A stretch of DNA of 64,000 nt, taken from positions 25,120,145 through 25,184,144 of the forward strand of contig JACMZG010001913.1 in the NCBI GenBank assembly GCA_018340805.1, written 5' to 3'. The number at the start of each line of letters is the position of its first letter. Positions within the stretch are counted from its first letter, which is position 1. The position numbers and the translations under genes were made by a program. This DNA is from Microvelia longipes. Taxonomy: Eukaryota > Arthropoda > Insecta > Hemiptera > Veliidae. The notes below the pieces were generated by a model, which saw only the letters and a list, made by a program, of their open reading frames with translations, did not search any database and was not told the DNA's origin. Positions 1 through 13,400 of this stretch are shown here, piece by piece.

Positions 1-492
1 TTGGAAAATTTTATGAACTGAAACATTCAAATTTGATAAAAAAAAATTGGTGTCATGTTTTTGCTAATACAATGCTTCCACCTCCTTTTAGAAGGTAAGG
101 AGAAGCATCATTATTACAGCAACATAGGTTCATTGTGTATTTAATAATAATTATTTAAAAATAATGTAAACACACAATCAAAGATGAATTTTAAAAAATT
201 AGGCTTTCCCATGCTAAAACTGATTTTGACCTCTCTTTCATTTCCAGGTCATTGTGGGTAGCACTAAATTAACAGCTTTTCTTTGAATAGTGAATAAGAT
301 AATAACATGAGAATAAATCTAACTTGAACTCCAGTCATGTTTAAACAAATTCGCAGCATGATTTTAAACAGGTTTAACCATTAAAGATGATTTTGATCTA
401 GGTAATTTCTTTTTATTTTATTAAAAATTAAAATAAATAATAATTATAATAATAAATAATGATAATTAAAAATTATCAGAATAAGGAGTTAC
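1..492. other. Intron of the chromodomain gene running off the left edge
   Basis: AT-rich sequence without a convincing exon on either strand. The next coding exon should follow an AG on the minus strand in phase 2. Several candidate acceptors exist but none opens a frame I would trust. Confidence 0.4.
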
Positions 493-3400
493 CTTGCTTG
501 GGAAGCATTTACAAATAAAGCTTTGGGTTGGTTAGAAGTTGTTTGACTAGATGAAGGCAGAGAGACAGGGGTAGACGGCACTTTAACCCCATGTTCTTTC
601 TTTATTTCTTTTTCGATTATCTGCAATTACAAACATTTAAAGTGTTAATCACTCACACTCGATCTTCTTTTTATAATCAAATTAATTAAGTTCATTAGTT
701 GAAGACTACGTTAGCTACAGATGTGTTGGAGATCAAGGTGGGCAACACATCAGGCAAGTAATACTTAAAACATGTATTTAAAATCAACCTTAGTAAACAT
801 ACATCTGGTATGTTTATACTATAAGTATCTCCTTCTTCATTTTTGAAGTTTTTAAGATAAATTATTGAAACTTAGGGGATCTCTATTATGTATAGTGAGG
901 TTTATTTTTTTTTATTGACCATTAGGGCGCAGTGCTCCCTAAATTTGAAATATCAAATTGGACCCTAAGTTTTATTGGATATTTCAAATTTGATTAAAAT
1001 AATTACTATTTTACTCTTTGAACTTTTTTATCACTAATATTCACCCCCTATCAAGGGGCAAAAATGTAAAAGAGCGCCAAAAAATTGTTAAACGTCAATT
1101 TTTTTATGAGTAATTTGTCTGCATTAGGCAAAATAAATAACGATTTTTACTTGGACAAAAGACAACAAAAAAGTTAAAAATAAGGGGATAGTATTAGCGA
1201 GGGAGAAAATTTCCAGGAATAAAACACCATTTACTCGACCTAAAGAACACAAATCACTCATAATAAAATTTATTTTCTAACTATTTTGTTACTGTTCTTT
1301 CCTGGAGGGTAAATTGTGAGTGATAGAAAAAAATAAAGAGCAAAGAAGTAATTATTTAAATACAAAATATCCAAGAAAAAGTATGGTCTACAATTTAAAA
1401 TTACAAGTTAGGTGTTGTTAGGCTCCATTTGACTCCACTGCGCCTATATGATCAATGCAAAAATATACATCACTATACATAATGGAGAATAAATAATTAG
1501 AAATTATATTATTTAATAATTCACTATATTGCAACCTCTGTAGCTAATTTAAAAAATAAGATGTTAAAAATATTGTTTTATAATATAAATATATATAATA
1601 TAAATATAATATATTATATTGTTGTTCTGCATTTTGTAAATTTTTAAATTCATTTTTATATATTATAAATTAGAATCTAATTTATATAACTATTATAAAA
1701 TTATGATAGGTTAAGTAAATTATTATTATAATTAATATTATTTAGTTAAAATTTTATATAGTTTGCATGTCTCTCTTTAAGTTATGCTCTTTTAATTTTT
1801 TAAGTCTTTTAAAGTAAGTTATAGGAATTTTTATCACCTATTAGTAGAATGCGCAAATAAATAAATTAACCAATACCTGGAAATACATCTGTATAAATTA
1901 AATGTTATGTAATGGTAATTATAAATAATTCTATATTTTTAATTGAATATAGTGCAAATAAATAATTAAAAATAAATAAATAAATAAAATAAATAAATAA
2001 ATAAAAAATAAAGGAAAAGAAAAACGTTACTTAGCAAACTTAATGTTGCCACAGCTACGGCTGATTAGTAAATTATTATTTGTTATATTTTGTATTTTGT
2101 TAATGTTAATATTTTTTCTAATAAATGGCTATTCATTCATTCATACATAATGGAGGAACCCCTAGTTTCAAAAATTTATCTTACAAAAGTAAACAATTAA
2201 AAGTGGGGAGACTTAACACACTCAGTACGTAGGATTCTCCAAAAAAAAATATACTTCCTCTCATGGGACTTGATTTTAGGTTTCATATTTTTTTCAGTCC
2301 TTGGTTTGCTTCAAGTTTTATTATTTTCTTGATTTCTAAACCTTTCATAAAATAGTTAAAAGGTTATTTTAATTCTAGGATATCACCATTCAATATTGTA
2401 ATACATACACTAACAGGTTTGGAAGGTGAAGACGGAGGAGTTGGATCTGGGGTCTTCTCTCCTTCAGCTTTAGATAAAACTTTACCAGTTAGAGGGCAAA
2501 GAGTTAGCGGTCTCGGAGGGCTAGCTGGCTGTATAGGTCCCATTTCTATAATAAATAAATAAAAAATTACAGAAAAAACTGACTAAAACCATAATAAATA
2601 AAACTGACTTACTACATTACTAAATGACTTAAGTTAAAAAAAATCCACAACACAAAAATAATATAAATACAATGATTCTTTCATTACATGAAAGGGAAAA
2701 AGAAACTAAATCATATGTTTAATAAAATTTTACTATCCTGGTGGCCTTGGTTCCACTGGGCTAGATATTTTTTATGCATAAAAACTTTACGTATTATATA
2801 TTAATTGGTGTAGGTCTCAATTATTGTGATTGATAATAAAAAAAATAATAAAAATTTATTCTTTTCTTTTTTAGATACACAATTGAGCTACAATTAAAAG
2901 ACTAAATAAAAAGGAAACGTATTACCTTTAGGAAAATCATCAGAGAGTCCCATATCGGATTCTGAAGATTCTGACTCAGGTAAGTCTTGAAATATATCTC
3001 CAGTATCACTGGGTTGTTTTGAATCTGGTTTTAACTTAGATTCAACGGTGTCCCCTGATCACAAAAATTAAAAACTAATTCAGTGAGATGTACTTAAATA
3101 TTGGAGGAAACATTAATACACAACAGCAAATAAATTAAAATTTTAGCTTAGAAGAGAATTTAAAGAAGATATAAAAAATACTTAAAACAGTGAACTGGTT
3201 TGTTAATAATGAATTATATCACTGGTTACTACTTGCTATTACAGTTATTAATTTTATATTAATAATAACTTACAGGATGTGAAACGATGACATTTGAGGG
3301 GATTATGAGAATTTTTGCAAGATATCTTCTTTGGTCAGGTCAGGCTGGGAAGTCTTGAGTGACTCAATATTGAAAGTTGAGTTTTGAGAGTGACTCGGGA

Positions 3401-6400
3401 CTTTACAGCCTAACCTGACAGAAAAAGACACCTGTCAAAAATTCTCTAAATCTCATCATTTCACCTCATGTAAATTATTATTATTACAAAAGATGTATCT
3501 GTGTTTGAGCTGTAATAACGTGTGTAGGTATGTAGAGTAGGAAAAAAAATTTTTATCACTTCTTCCAATTACCATAACTACTAAAAATTGACATAATAAT
3601 AAATACTTAAATTACCTTTACCAATAGCATTCTTCCTGTGAATACCACTTTTCAAGCCTCCTCTACCAACAGTCTTAGATCCAATGAAGATTTTCTTCTC
3701 TGGTTCCATGATCTTTCTCTAAGCAGAACAAAACAGACATTTCAATCATAAGACAGGAAGTTTTATCAACCTATTAAAGTGTTATTTTTATACAAAACAA
3801 CGGGACCGGTTTTATTTTTTTAAATCAGAATATTAGAAAAATTAATACTTTTATATACCTCTCACATTTTGTTTGTTTTACAATGATCAGATGAAGCCAG
3901 GTTTTACTAGGAAAACCATTACCTTTATCTAATATACTGAATTTTAAAATGTTTTCGTGATTCAGAACTAATTATTTCGGTCTTTTTATAAAGCAAACTA
4001 TTCACATAGTCAACTGCCCTCATTTTTATTATTGTAAATAAACAATACCAAAATATACACACATAAAACAAACTTATTAATAGTAAGGTTGGGCACTAAG
4101 CGGAAAAATTACTACTATCTACTAATTACTATATTTCACCCTCTACCTCAGGGCATATTCATGTAATCTACAACAATGAAATATTTACAGGTAAAGTAGT
4201 ATTAGAAACAAAAATATTAATAATTATCAACCAATACAATTAATATAGATCGTGTATAAATAAAAATAGATTACTTACAATTTAAATTATAGCATCTTAA
4301 TGCTAATTGTCAATTTAGATAAAATTCATAATTTTAATACAAATAGATTGAAAGGCAATAACTGTAAAAACATGAAGGGGTGAGTATTAATACTAAAGAG
4401 AGAGAGATAGGTAAAGAATTAAGAAAAATTATTGTCGAGAGATGGGATTCAGATAGTAAGGATTTAAAAAAAAGGGTGGGATAAGATTTACTTTAAATTT
4501 ATTTTCTGGAGTATCCCACTATACTGTTTATTTATTTCTTTGCTGTCCTTTTTATAATTGATATTATTATCTTCTTTAGATATATAAAGAGCTTCAAGTA
4601 GTAATCTTTTTCTATCATTGTTTTCCATGTCTAAGATTTTTACTTCATTAAAATTGAAAGTGTGTTTATTATAAAGCTGTTGTTTCTGTATTACTGGTGG
4701 AATTACAATTAGCTATATGTCCAGCTTTCCTATTAATCCAAGTTTGTTTAGACTCTCCAATGTATTGTGCCGAGCAATCATTGCAAAACACTTGATATAC
4801 AAACCCTATTGTATAATCTTTTGGAACTTTATCTTTATGATTGGTATAATATAAATCCTAAATTTTATTTAGTGATTTAAGTCCAAATTTAACCTCTGGG
4901 ACATCAAATTCTTTGAAGATTTTTGTGATACTTTGGGAAAGACCTTTGACATAAGTAAGGCTTCAAAAGAAGATTGAGAAGAAGGATATTAATAGTAAGG
5001 TGCTCAACCTTACTATTAATATAGTTAATATGAGGAACAACACAAAAGAAATTATACATATAACAAACCTGTATTAGAGGTCTAGCATGTGTAATACCGC
5101 CTCTAGGTCTAACACCGGACACGGGCATTCCTGCTACACTGGACCTAGGAACTATTCCGCTCTGTAGTTTAGATCCTGGGGTTGTAACACGAACAGAACT
5201 GTTAATCAAGGGCCTCGGTGGACGTCCTATAGGGTTTGGTTTTATTATACCAGGAGTCTTCCGTATAATGCCTGATTTCTGTCCAATAGGAGTTCGATTT
5301 TTTAACATTAAAACTTGATCTGGTTTAGCCTGAAATTCAATTAAAAATTATTAATCTAATAATGACTATTACAATAATAAATGGCTTCTGCCAGTAGGGT
5401 GTATAAATAACTTATAGATTAAAATAGACTAAAAACTGGTTTTATTTAAGCATACAGCGTAGGACGTCATTAACCAATAAATTTCAAAATATAAATTTCA
5501 TAAAAACCCAGAAAGATGTTACAATTGATTCGAAATTTGACATGCATGTAGTCATATTTAAAACTAACATAAGTTCATTTTTTATCAAATGACTTGTTTT
5601 ACAAGACTTGCAAAAAACTAAATAAGTAATAAAATTGAGTTGAAATTTGGTACAATATATCCTTTTACATATTAAAAAAGTATACTCAGTTTCGTACAAG
5701 TATATCTATGGGTATTGTTGGATCATAAAAGTTAAGTAGCATCGAGCGAGGTCAGTGCATTGATGGGTGGCTAATAGGAAAAGAACAAAAGTAATAACTA
5801 CTGCTACTGCTTATCATCAGAGATGATAAGCAAAGTAAGTTCATAAATACCCAATGTTTTACAGCATTTTGAAAACGTAAAAAACCAGTTTCAGGTGATT
5901 TTAAGATTTTGAGTGGTTTTTATCAAGTTATCTGTCCATACATGGGCATCTGTTATTTTCATAGTTCCCATTGTGTTCATGCTAAAGAAATGAAAATTGG
6001 TTTGAAAAACAATCCTTATCCTTCATGTACCTTTCTGAAAACTATTTTTATTAAGTCATTAATGGTTCAGCAAAAATTTTAAAAATTTATAATAACTAGG
6101 AAAAATATGTTGATGTATTTGAAATTAAGACTGTAGACATATGTAATATCAACAAACATACCAAGTTTCATTTCATTTTAAAGGAAAGTATATCACATTA
6201 AAACTCTAAAAACTAATACTTACTTGAGTTTCGAGTTGAGCCGAGTGAGATGACGTGTGAGGTGTTCCTTTTAAAGCTAATGCCTTAGAAGGAGTAACAG
6301 AATCTAGTTTAACTATTGACTTATTTGACATTATATACACACCAGAAGTTAAATTAGGCACTTGGCTGGGGTCCACCTTGACAACACCTTTAGCATTCGC

Positions 6401-9400
6401 AACTAAAACCTGAAATTAACAAGAAATTAGTCATTTAACAAATACTTTTATTAAATATATAACATTTAACAATAATAATATCTTTATTTACTTTAAGACA
6501 TAGTCTCTACAAAGAGAACATTATTTACAATAGTTATTACATAAAAGCAGCATGCAGGCAGTTAAATATTATAAGTTTGTTTTTAAAAATTATTAAAAGG
6601 GCCTTTACACGAATAAAAATTCATAGAGTGATTTTTGTACAAAGTTTTAACTCTCAAGCATAAATACAATGGGAACTATAATGATAAGACACACACACAC
6701 ACACATACAGACAGACAACTTCGTAAAAACCACTTTTAAAAAAAACTTGAAACAGGTTATATGTAACATCCCGGTTTCAGATTTTTTTACCAACACAATA
6801 CTTTCCTAATATACAATAAAATAAATAAGAAAAATAAAAATCATCAATCTATCGCAAGTTAATACAACAAATTCTAACCTGCTGGTTAAGAGGGCTCAGA
6901 TTAGACACCCTCGTAGCGCTAGCTCTTTGGTTTAATATAGCCAAAGGAGAATCTTCAGAATCAGACTCCAAACCTAATGCAGCGGCCAAATTTGGACCCT
7001 CTGAAGCAGATGTAGTGCCATTAGTTAAGTTTCTATTTTTTGGTGGTCTACCAACTTTTCTCTTGACTGTAGGGACATCAGCTAGAAAATAATCATAGAA
7101 AGTAAATACAGGAATGACTCTGATCACAATTCTTGGTTAACTGTTAAAAAAGATATGGTTGAGTAGTCATACTATATTAAAAAAACCAGAAGGTGAAAGA
7201 ATGCTGGTCCCATAACCCAAAGTTACATGGATCCAAACACTTGCGTCTACATGCACAAATCAATTTTTTTCTCCAGGTGACTGATTTATATAGGATTTCA
7301 AACACGGCAATTTTATCACTATACAAATCTACAATAATAACGATATTTATTTTACCACTAAAAATTTTACATTCTTATCTCCTATTTAGATGGGGAAGCA
7401 TTGCAACTGCAACACAAATGTCTACGTTTTAGAACCTATGGATTCATTCAAAAACAGTTTGTTTCTGTATATTTGTAGCTTACACTTTTTCTGTTTTCTT
7501 CTTCTTCATTTTAACCATAGGTATATAGGAAGTGTATTGTGTTTTCAACAAAAAAAATCCAAAACACGGATTTCAACTAAATTATCTATTTCAGGTGGGT
7601 TTAGGACCTTCTGAGTGGTTCCCACCAAGTTATCTGTCTGCATGTGTGTGTATGTCTGTCTTTTATCATCGTAGGTCCCAGTGTGTTTAAAACTTTGATT
7701 TTCGAGAAATACATGTATAAAAGTTGGACGTGCAGTGGCCAGTGTTTAATAATTAATAATAGAACGCTTAACTCTTAATTGGAAATTTTTTTCAGTTTTA
7801 ATTTTTTAAACTGCTCTATGGAAAGTAACGTAAGGAAATTCCTTAAGTTTCACATCCCTGAATAGGGCTTATGTTAGTGAGCCTTACTTATGTAAGGGGT
7901 ACCTGCACTGTACCCCGCTCAAATACTTAACTATAAGAAACCTGCAGTATTAAAATCCTATGTAAAACCACTACCTGGAGCAAAATTTAATTTGTATATG
8001 TAGAAAAATGTGATACAAACTACTCTCTACTACCATTTTTTAACCAAGGCGTGAAATAATGGATCTCATGTAAACAAAACAAACAAACAATTTATTGATT
8101 TTTACTTATAGTTAGAAATAAATATTATCATAAGGAGGAGTATGAGATGAGGGTCTAGGAGTGTGTCGCATAGAGCCACAATGGCTTAAGGGAATTTGGA
8201 GGCTAATAGTGATCTAGAGCAGGGGTCTACAAACATTTTTGTTTGAGTACCCCTTACAGCAGACCAAAACATTCGCGTACACCTCCCTTCTAAGGTTTTT
8301 GTTAAGATTTTTAAACTATTTTTTGATATTTATGGAAAAAGGTTTACACTTAAATATGTTAATATTTTTTCCTCAAAACTAAACAAAATGTTTGAAACTA
8401 ATTAAAAGTACAAATAAAAGTAAATGTTAGCTAACAAAAAAAACATTAAAGTGAATGACACTGTAAAACAATAAAACACTCTGGTGCTAAATAATCACGT
8501 TTCAAGAGCTCAACAGTAAAGTGAAGACTAAATCGATATCAAAGTAAAGTATTAGTTATCAAAATTAAGTTAGATATGTTTGATGATAAGAATTAAACAA
8601 GTAACAACAGGCGGTACAAAAAATTAATGTTCATATCTTAGTTCATATCATCTTGTAATTTGGCTTTGATTTAAGGCTTATCTTATCCATTATACTTATT
8701 AGTTTGAACATTATTTAATAAAACCATCAACTCCGTCTTTTCCACAAGATTTTACTTTATTAAGGCAGAACCAGCTTTCAGCTTACGCCATCATCAGTGC
8801 CGGAAAGATATGGAGCCGTCAGCTGTCCAGGACCTCTGTTAAGAGTTTGGAGACGGACCTCTTAACAGAGGTCCTGGACAGTTGACGGCTCGATATCTTT
8901 CCGGCACTGATGATGGCGTAAGCTGAAAGCCGGTTCTGCCTTAATAAAGTAAAAATCTTGTGGAAAAGACAGAGTTGATGGTTTTTATTAAATACATTCC
9001 ACAGCGTAGTAAAAAATATTGAACATTATCTATTTTGTATCCCTTTACACATTTTTCCAATAATTTTTTTATATTTTATACAATTATATGTTAATATATT
9101 TTTAACAAATTCTTGGTGTACTCCCTGTTAAGGTCTCATACCCAAGTGTGGAGACCCCTGATCTAGTGAACAAGATAGTAAGTGGTGTCAGTAAAATATG
9201 TTAAAAATCTTGCTAAATACTCCAGTTAAACTAAGTTTGAATGAGTTCAGGAAAAAACTATTATACACTATTTAAATTTATTTGACAATAGTTTTGTACG
9301 TACTAGACCAGCAGTTCTAGAAAGTACAATGGTAAATCAGTTATTAACAGAAAAAATATTAAAAAATACGCAAACAACTTACATTTAAAGACTTTGTGTT

Positions 9401-10385
9401 GGGAAGTGAGAATACTGTCATCGCCATCACTGTCTCTCTTCATCAGAAAATCATCTTCATCCGAATCAAACTCAAACTTTCTTTTCACTAAAAACAGAAA
9501 GTAAATCAGTAAATTTTCTTATAAAGAAAATAAGTCAAATAATTACAAATTAATCCCAATATACACATAGGTGTAAATATTAATTCACTTATTTATGTAA
9601 AATGTTGTGTATGTGTGTGATGGTGTATATATATACATCAGAAAGTTACTCTCTTTTAAACAATTCCACATCTTCACCAAAATTGCTGAAAGTTAATCTT
9701 AAATTATGAATTCAGGCAAATAAAGAGCTCAAAAAGAATACAAAAGATCCTAAGGATCTAAACAATCCTTAGATGGTCCAAAGGATCATCTGGTTTAATA
9801 GATCCACACCATTGCTTCATTGATTCAGTACTTTCTGCTTACTAAATTTAAATACTTTAAATTTACTATTAGGATAAAATTGTCCCAATAATTAATAAAA
9901 CACCCAAGTCTCTCCACGTATAATATTTATTGACAGAGCCAGCTTTCAACCTTTCGGTCATCATCAGTGCCGGCGAACGATGTATAAAAGTAGTGAGGAG
10001 TCACTTGTTAGCTTTGACAAATCGGACACAATTTCTTTGTCTGTCCCAATAATACTTACATGGGTCCAAAGGATCATCTGGTTTAATAGATCCACACCAT
10101 TGCTTCACTTGATTCAGAGCTTTCTGCTTACTGTGACGAACTGGTCTCCTATTCACAATAAAAACCATACATACATGAATAAACACTTCTCGATAATGAT
10201 TTAAATCAGCATCTTAATCATTAAATACAATGTAAACATTTATTTTGGCACTACAGACATTACAAATTTAAAATTGCCTTTGTTATTAAAATATTTGAAG
10301 TGACTATTATTTCAGCTTAACAAAAGGTAAAGCATTACCTTTTGTCTTGCCTAAAGTATGAAAGAGACAAGAAAGTAAGAACATG

Positions 10386-10446
<61 letters not shown>

Positions 10447-13400
10447 ATATAGATTATATTGCAGCATTAAGTTTTTAAACAGGATTTCACCTGAATTATC
10501 TGTTTAAGGTGTTTTTAAGACCTACTCAGTGGTTTTCACAAAGTTGTCTGTCTGTCTGTTATCACCATATCTCCTTAATGTACTTATCCTAGAGAGTTAA
10601 AACTTTGTACAGCAATCAATCTTTAGGTCTAGTTGTGCTATTTGGAAAATATTTACTTAAAAATGACATTAACCTGCAATAATGATTCAGCAAAAATTTC
10701 ATTTTTATGAATAAAATTCATAAAAATGATTGGGAGTCTTGACACGGCTGTAGTCGTATAAGAGACTAACATATGTGCCAAATCAGCATTACTTCAATGT
10801 TTATCGAATGACTTGTATACGTTTTTGGCAAAATGATCCAATTGAGTTAAAATTTGACACAAATATACCCCTTTATGTAGTCAATAAGTGCACTTAGTTT
10901 TATTTCAATACCGCAAGTATGTCTACAGTTTTTGTTAGATCATAAAAATTAAGCAGCATCATGCGAGGTCAGTGCTTGGATTGGTGACCACTGGGAATAA
11001 AACAAATGTATTTAATGTGTGAAGATGGGCATAGCGAATCTGATGTGGTGAGGAAAAGTTCCAAGCTACCATGTTCCCCGATTTTGTATACAATACATAA
11101 TAATTTTACATTATTGTGCCATCATAATGTATATGATGTACACAATATAAAACAATTGTAATGTATGATGTATAAATATGATGTACACAATTGTAATTGT
11201 TTTGTATTAAACAATTACAAAACTCTAAAAGTACTAAACAATATTACCCAAGCGGTGAAACAGCAGAGCTGGGTCCAGGTAAGTCAAGCAATTCATTGAC
11301 TTTTTTGGAAGAAGATTTTGGTTTATTAGAATTCTGTTTGGCTAAATTATCTTCAAACTGCTTGAGTAAATGTTGGCAAGTTTCCAAATTTTCAGCAGGT
11401 TCCCATGTGTTTTGTTCGCTAAAAATAAAATTAAATTAACACAATGAACAACTGTCTAGTTATTGGATAGGGATTGGTCAATCCCTAAAGTACTTATAAC
11501 CTTGGGGATTTTTAAACTAAATGATTGACTGTAAGCAAAATATTAAAATATGCAAATTTTAAATCTTACTCATAAGTTCAAAACAACAACATGTTTTTCT
11601 TGAAAACTAAGATTTCTTACACAAAACTATGATTTTCGCATTCATCATGCAAATTAGCAGCAGCATGATTTAAGAGAGTTATTAACCAATCAAAACTAAA
11701 ACAAATATTTTAAAACTTAGATTGTAAAATGATAAACTTACGAGGGGTAGCCTTCCCACTTGAGTAGATACTCATATTGCTTCTTTTTCGGATTAAATCT
11801 TCTCGATACAATTTTCTCAACTACAAATTCCTCTTCTCTTAAAGTACCTCCAAGACCAACCTATAAATATTTAAATTCACTATAACTATACAGCACATAT
11901 TTTTTTTTTTTTTAAATGACAGCATAGATCAACCAAAACAGAATATGCAACACAAAAGATTTCTTCAAAAAGGAAAAAGAGAGAAGACAATGATTTTTAT
12001 GCTTTTCCTTACTTGTATGCTTTTCCATGGGTATATTGGAAAAGTATTGTTAAAATTAAAAATCTGGATTTCATCTGAATTAACTGTTAAGTTTAAGTCT
12101 CTCAGTCTGTATGTGTGTGTGTGTGAGTGAATTTCTAAGTTTGAGGGTCTTGCTTTAGGTGTCTTAAAAACATATGAAATGGATGATTCAGGTCAAACCC
12201 GTTTTCAGATTATTTTGCTAACACAATACTTTTCCCATATACCTACAGTATAAATTATAAATGACGAAAACAACTTTAAGCCACAAAAACTTACCATTGA
12301 AGACAAGTCTGAATCATTTCCCTCCAATTGATTCCTAATGCTTTCTATCTCGTCTTTGAGAGCTGTAAAATTATAATTTTTAGGTTATAATTTTATAATT
12401 TGAATACATGCTAAATAAAATTTATTGTTTTTATTTAATTTAAAATAAATATTAAAAGAATACAACATTATCTTAAATTATTCATACAATTTTAAGAACT
12501 TAAAAGTTATAGAAGGAGCGACAAGGCCCAAAGCCAAGGGAGGTGTTGCTTCCTTTGACAAAATAGTTTTCAGCAACACTACCTTATTGTCAAAGAGTCA
12601 GACCTGAAAAATGCAATGCATTTAGTACTACTTCAAACCAAATTTTTCTAAAAATATACCTTAAATTATGAAGAAAAAACATTGTCTACCGATCCAGAGT
12701 AGAGGCCTTCACACGATTGAGCTTACTTAATTTTTTTTGTAAAAAAATCAGTTTTTTTTAAATAAGTGGTTCCCTGTGAGTCGTGTGCAAAACGTAAAGA
12801 GAGCATTTTTGAAAGCTGATGAAATTTACATAAAATAAGTGTTAAATCATCAAAATCAGATGACTACAACCAAAGTTATGGCTCTTTCAAAAACACCAAC
12901 AAATTTTTATTTTATGTAAAGTCAGCGAATTTCTGTGAAAAAATATTAACTTTTTGTGATTTTTTTTTTGGCCATTTAACAAACGTCATAACTTTAGTTG
13001 TGGTTATTCAATTTTGACAAAAAAAACTCCACCGTTGCATGAAACCACTTAATGCAAAAATACTATAATTTGTGTGATTTTCTAATATTTTGAGCAAGCC
13101 CATGCATATGAAGGGGTCCACACAGGATAGGCTGACTATGCTATTCCTTCATAATTTAAGGTATATTTTCAGCAAAATTTGGTTTGAAATAGTACAAAAT
13201 GCATTGCATTTTTTAGGCCTGGCTCTTGCACTATTAAAGGTATGCTTAGCTCCCGTTCTGTAAATGGTTTTGTTTCCTTACAAGTTTTGGCTTGCTAAGG
13301 GTCTGGCAAGGACAGAATTGTCACTGCTCTAAAAAATAGGATCAAAGTGTGAATCATAATTGCCTTGATGAGGTCTATCTATAACAAGGGAAATTGTATC

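Larger units (their letters stand above)
8715..8992. repeat. Long foldback (about 131-134 bp arms) with a hammerhead-like motif in each arm
   Basis: The left arm (8715-8845) and right arm (8859-8992) are nearly perfect reverse complements around a 13-base spacer. Each arm holds GGCACTGATGATGGC...GAAAGC...TCTGCC, on opposite strands (8764-8801 minus, 8903-8940 plus). The arms end in the AATAAA...GTGGA-type terminus of the Penelope-like family. It resembles two head-to-head element ends. Confidence 0.85.
8220..9160. mobile_element. hAT-like non-autonomous DNA transposon (941 bp)
   Basis: The left end CAGGGGTCTACAAAC and right end GTGTGGAGACCCCTG are inverted repeats of the common hAT terminus. 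The element is flanked by 8-bp repeats, ATCTAGAG and ATCTAGTG, matching at 7 of 8 positions, the size expected of hAT insertions. No transposase frame inside. A foldback with hammerhead-like motifs (8715-8992) is nested in it. It sits in the intron between coding exons 10 and 11 of the chromodomain gene. Confidence 0.82.

Noticed and set aside
10938..10996. Functional 5S rRNA gene
   Set aside because: Only about half the 5S length matches, with many changes, and the flanks belong to a dispersed repeat.
11197..11439. 80-codon plus-strand frame
   Set aside because: It is the antisense of coding exon 8 of the chromodomain gene, whose chromodomain motif is unmistakable on the minus strand.
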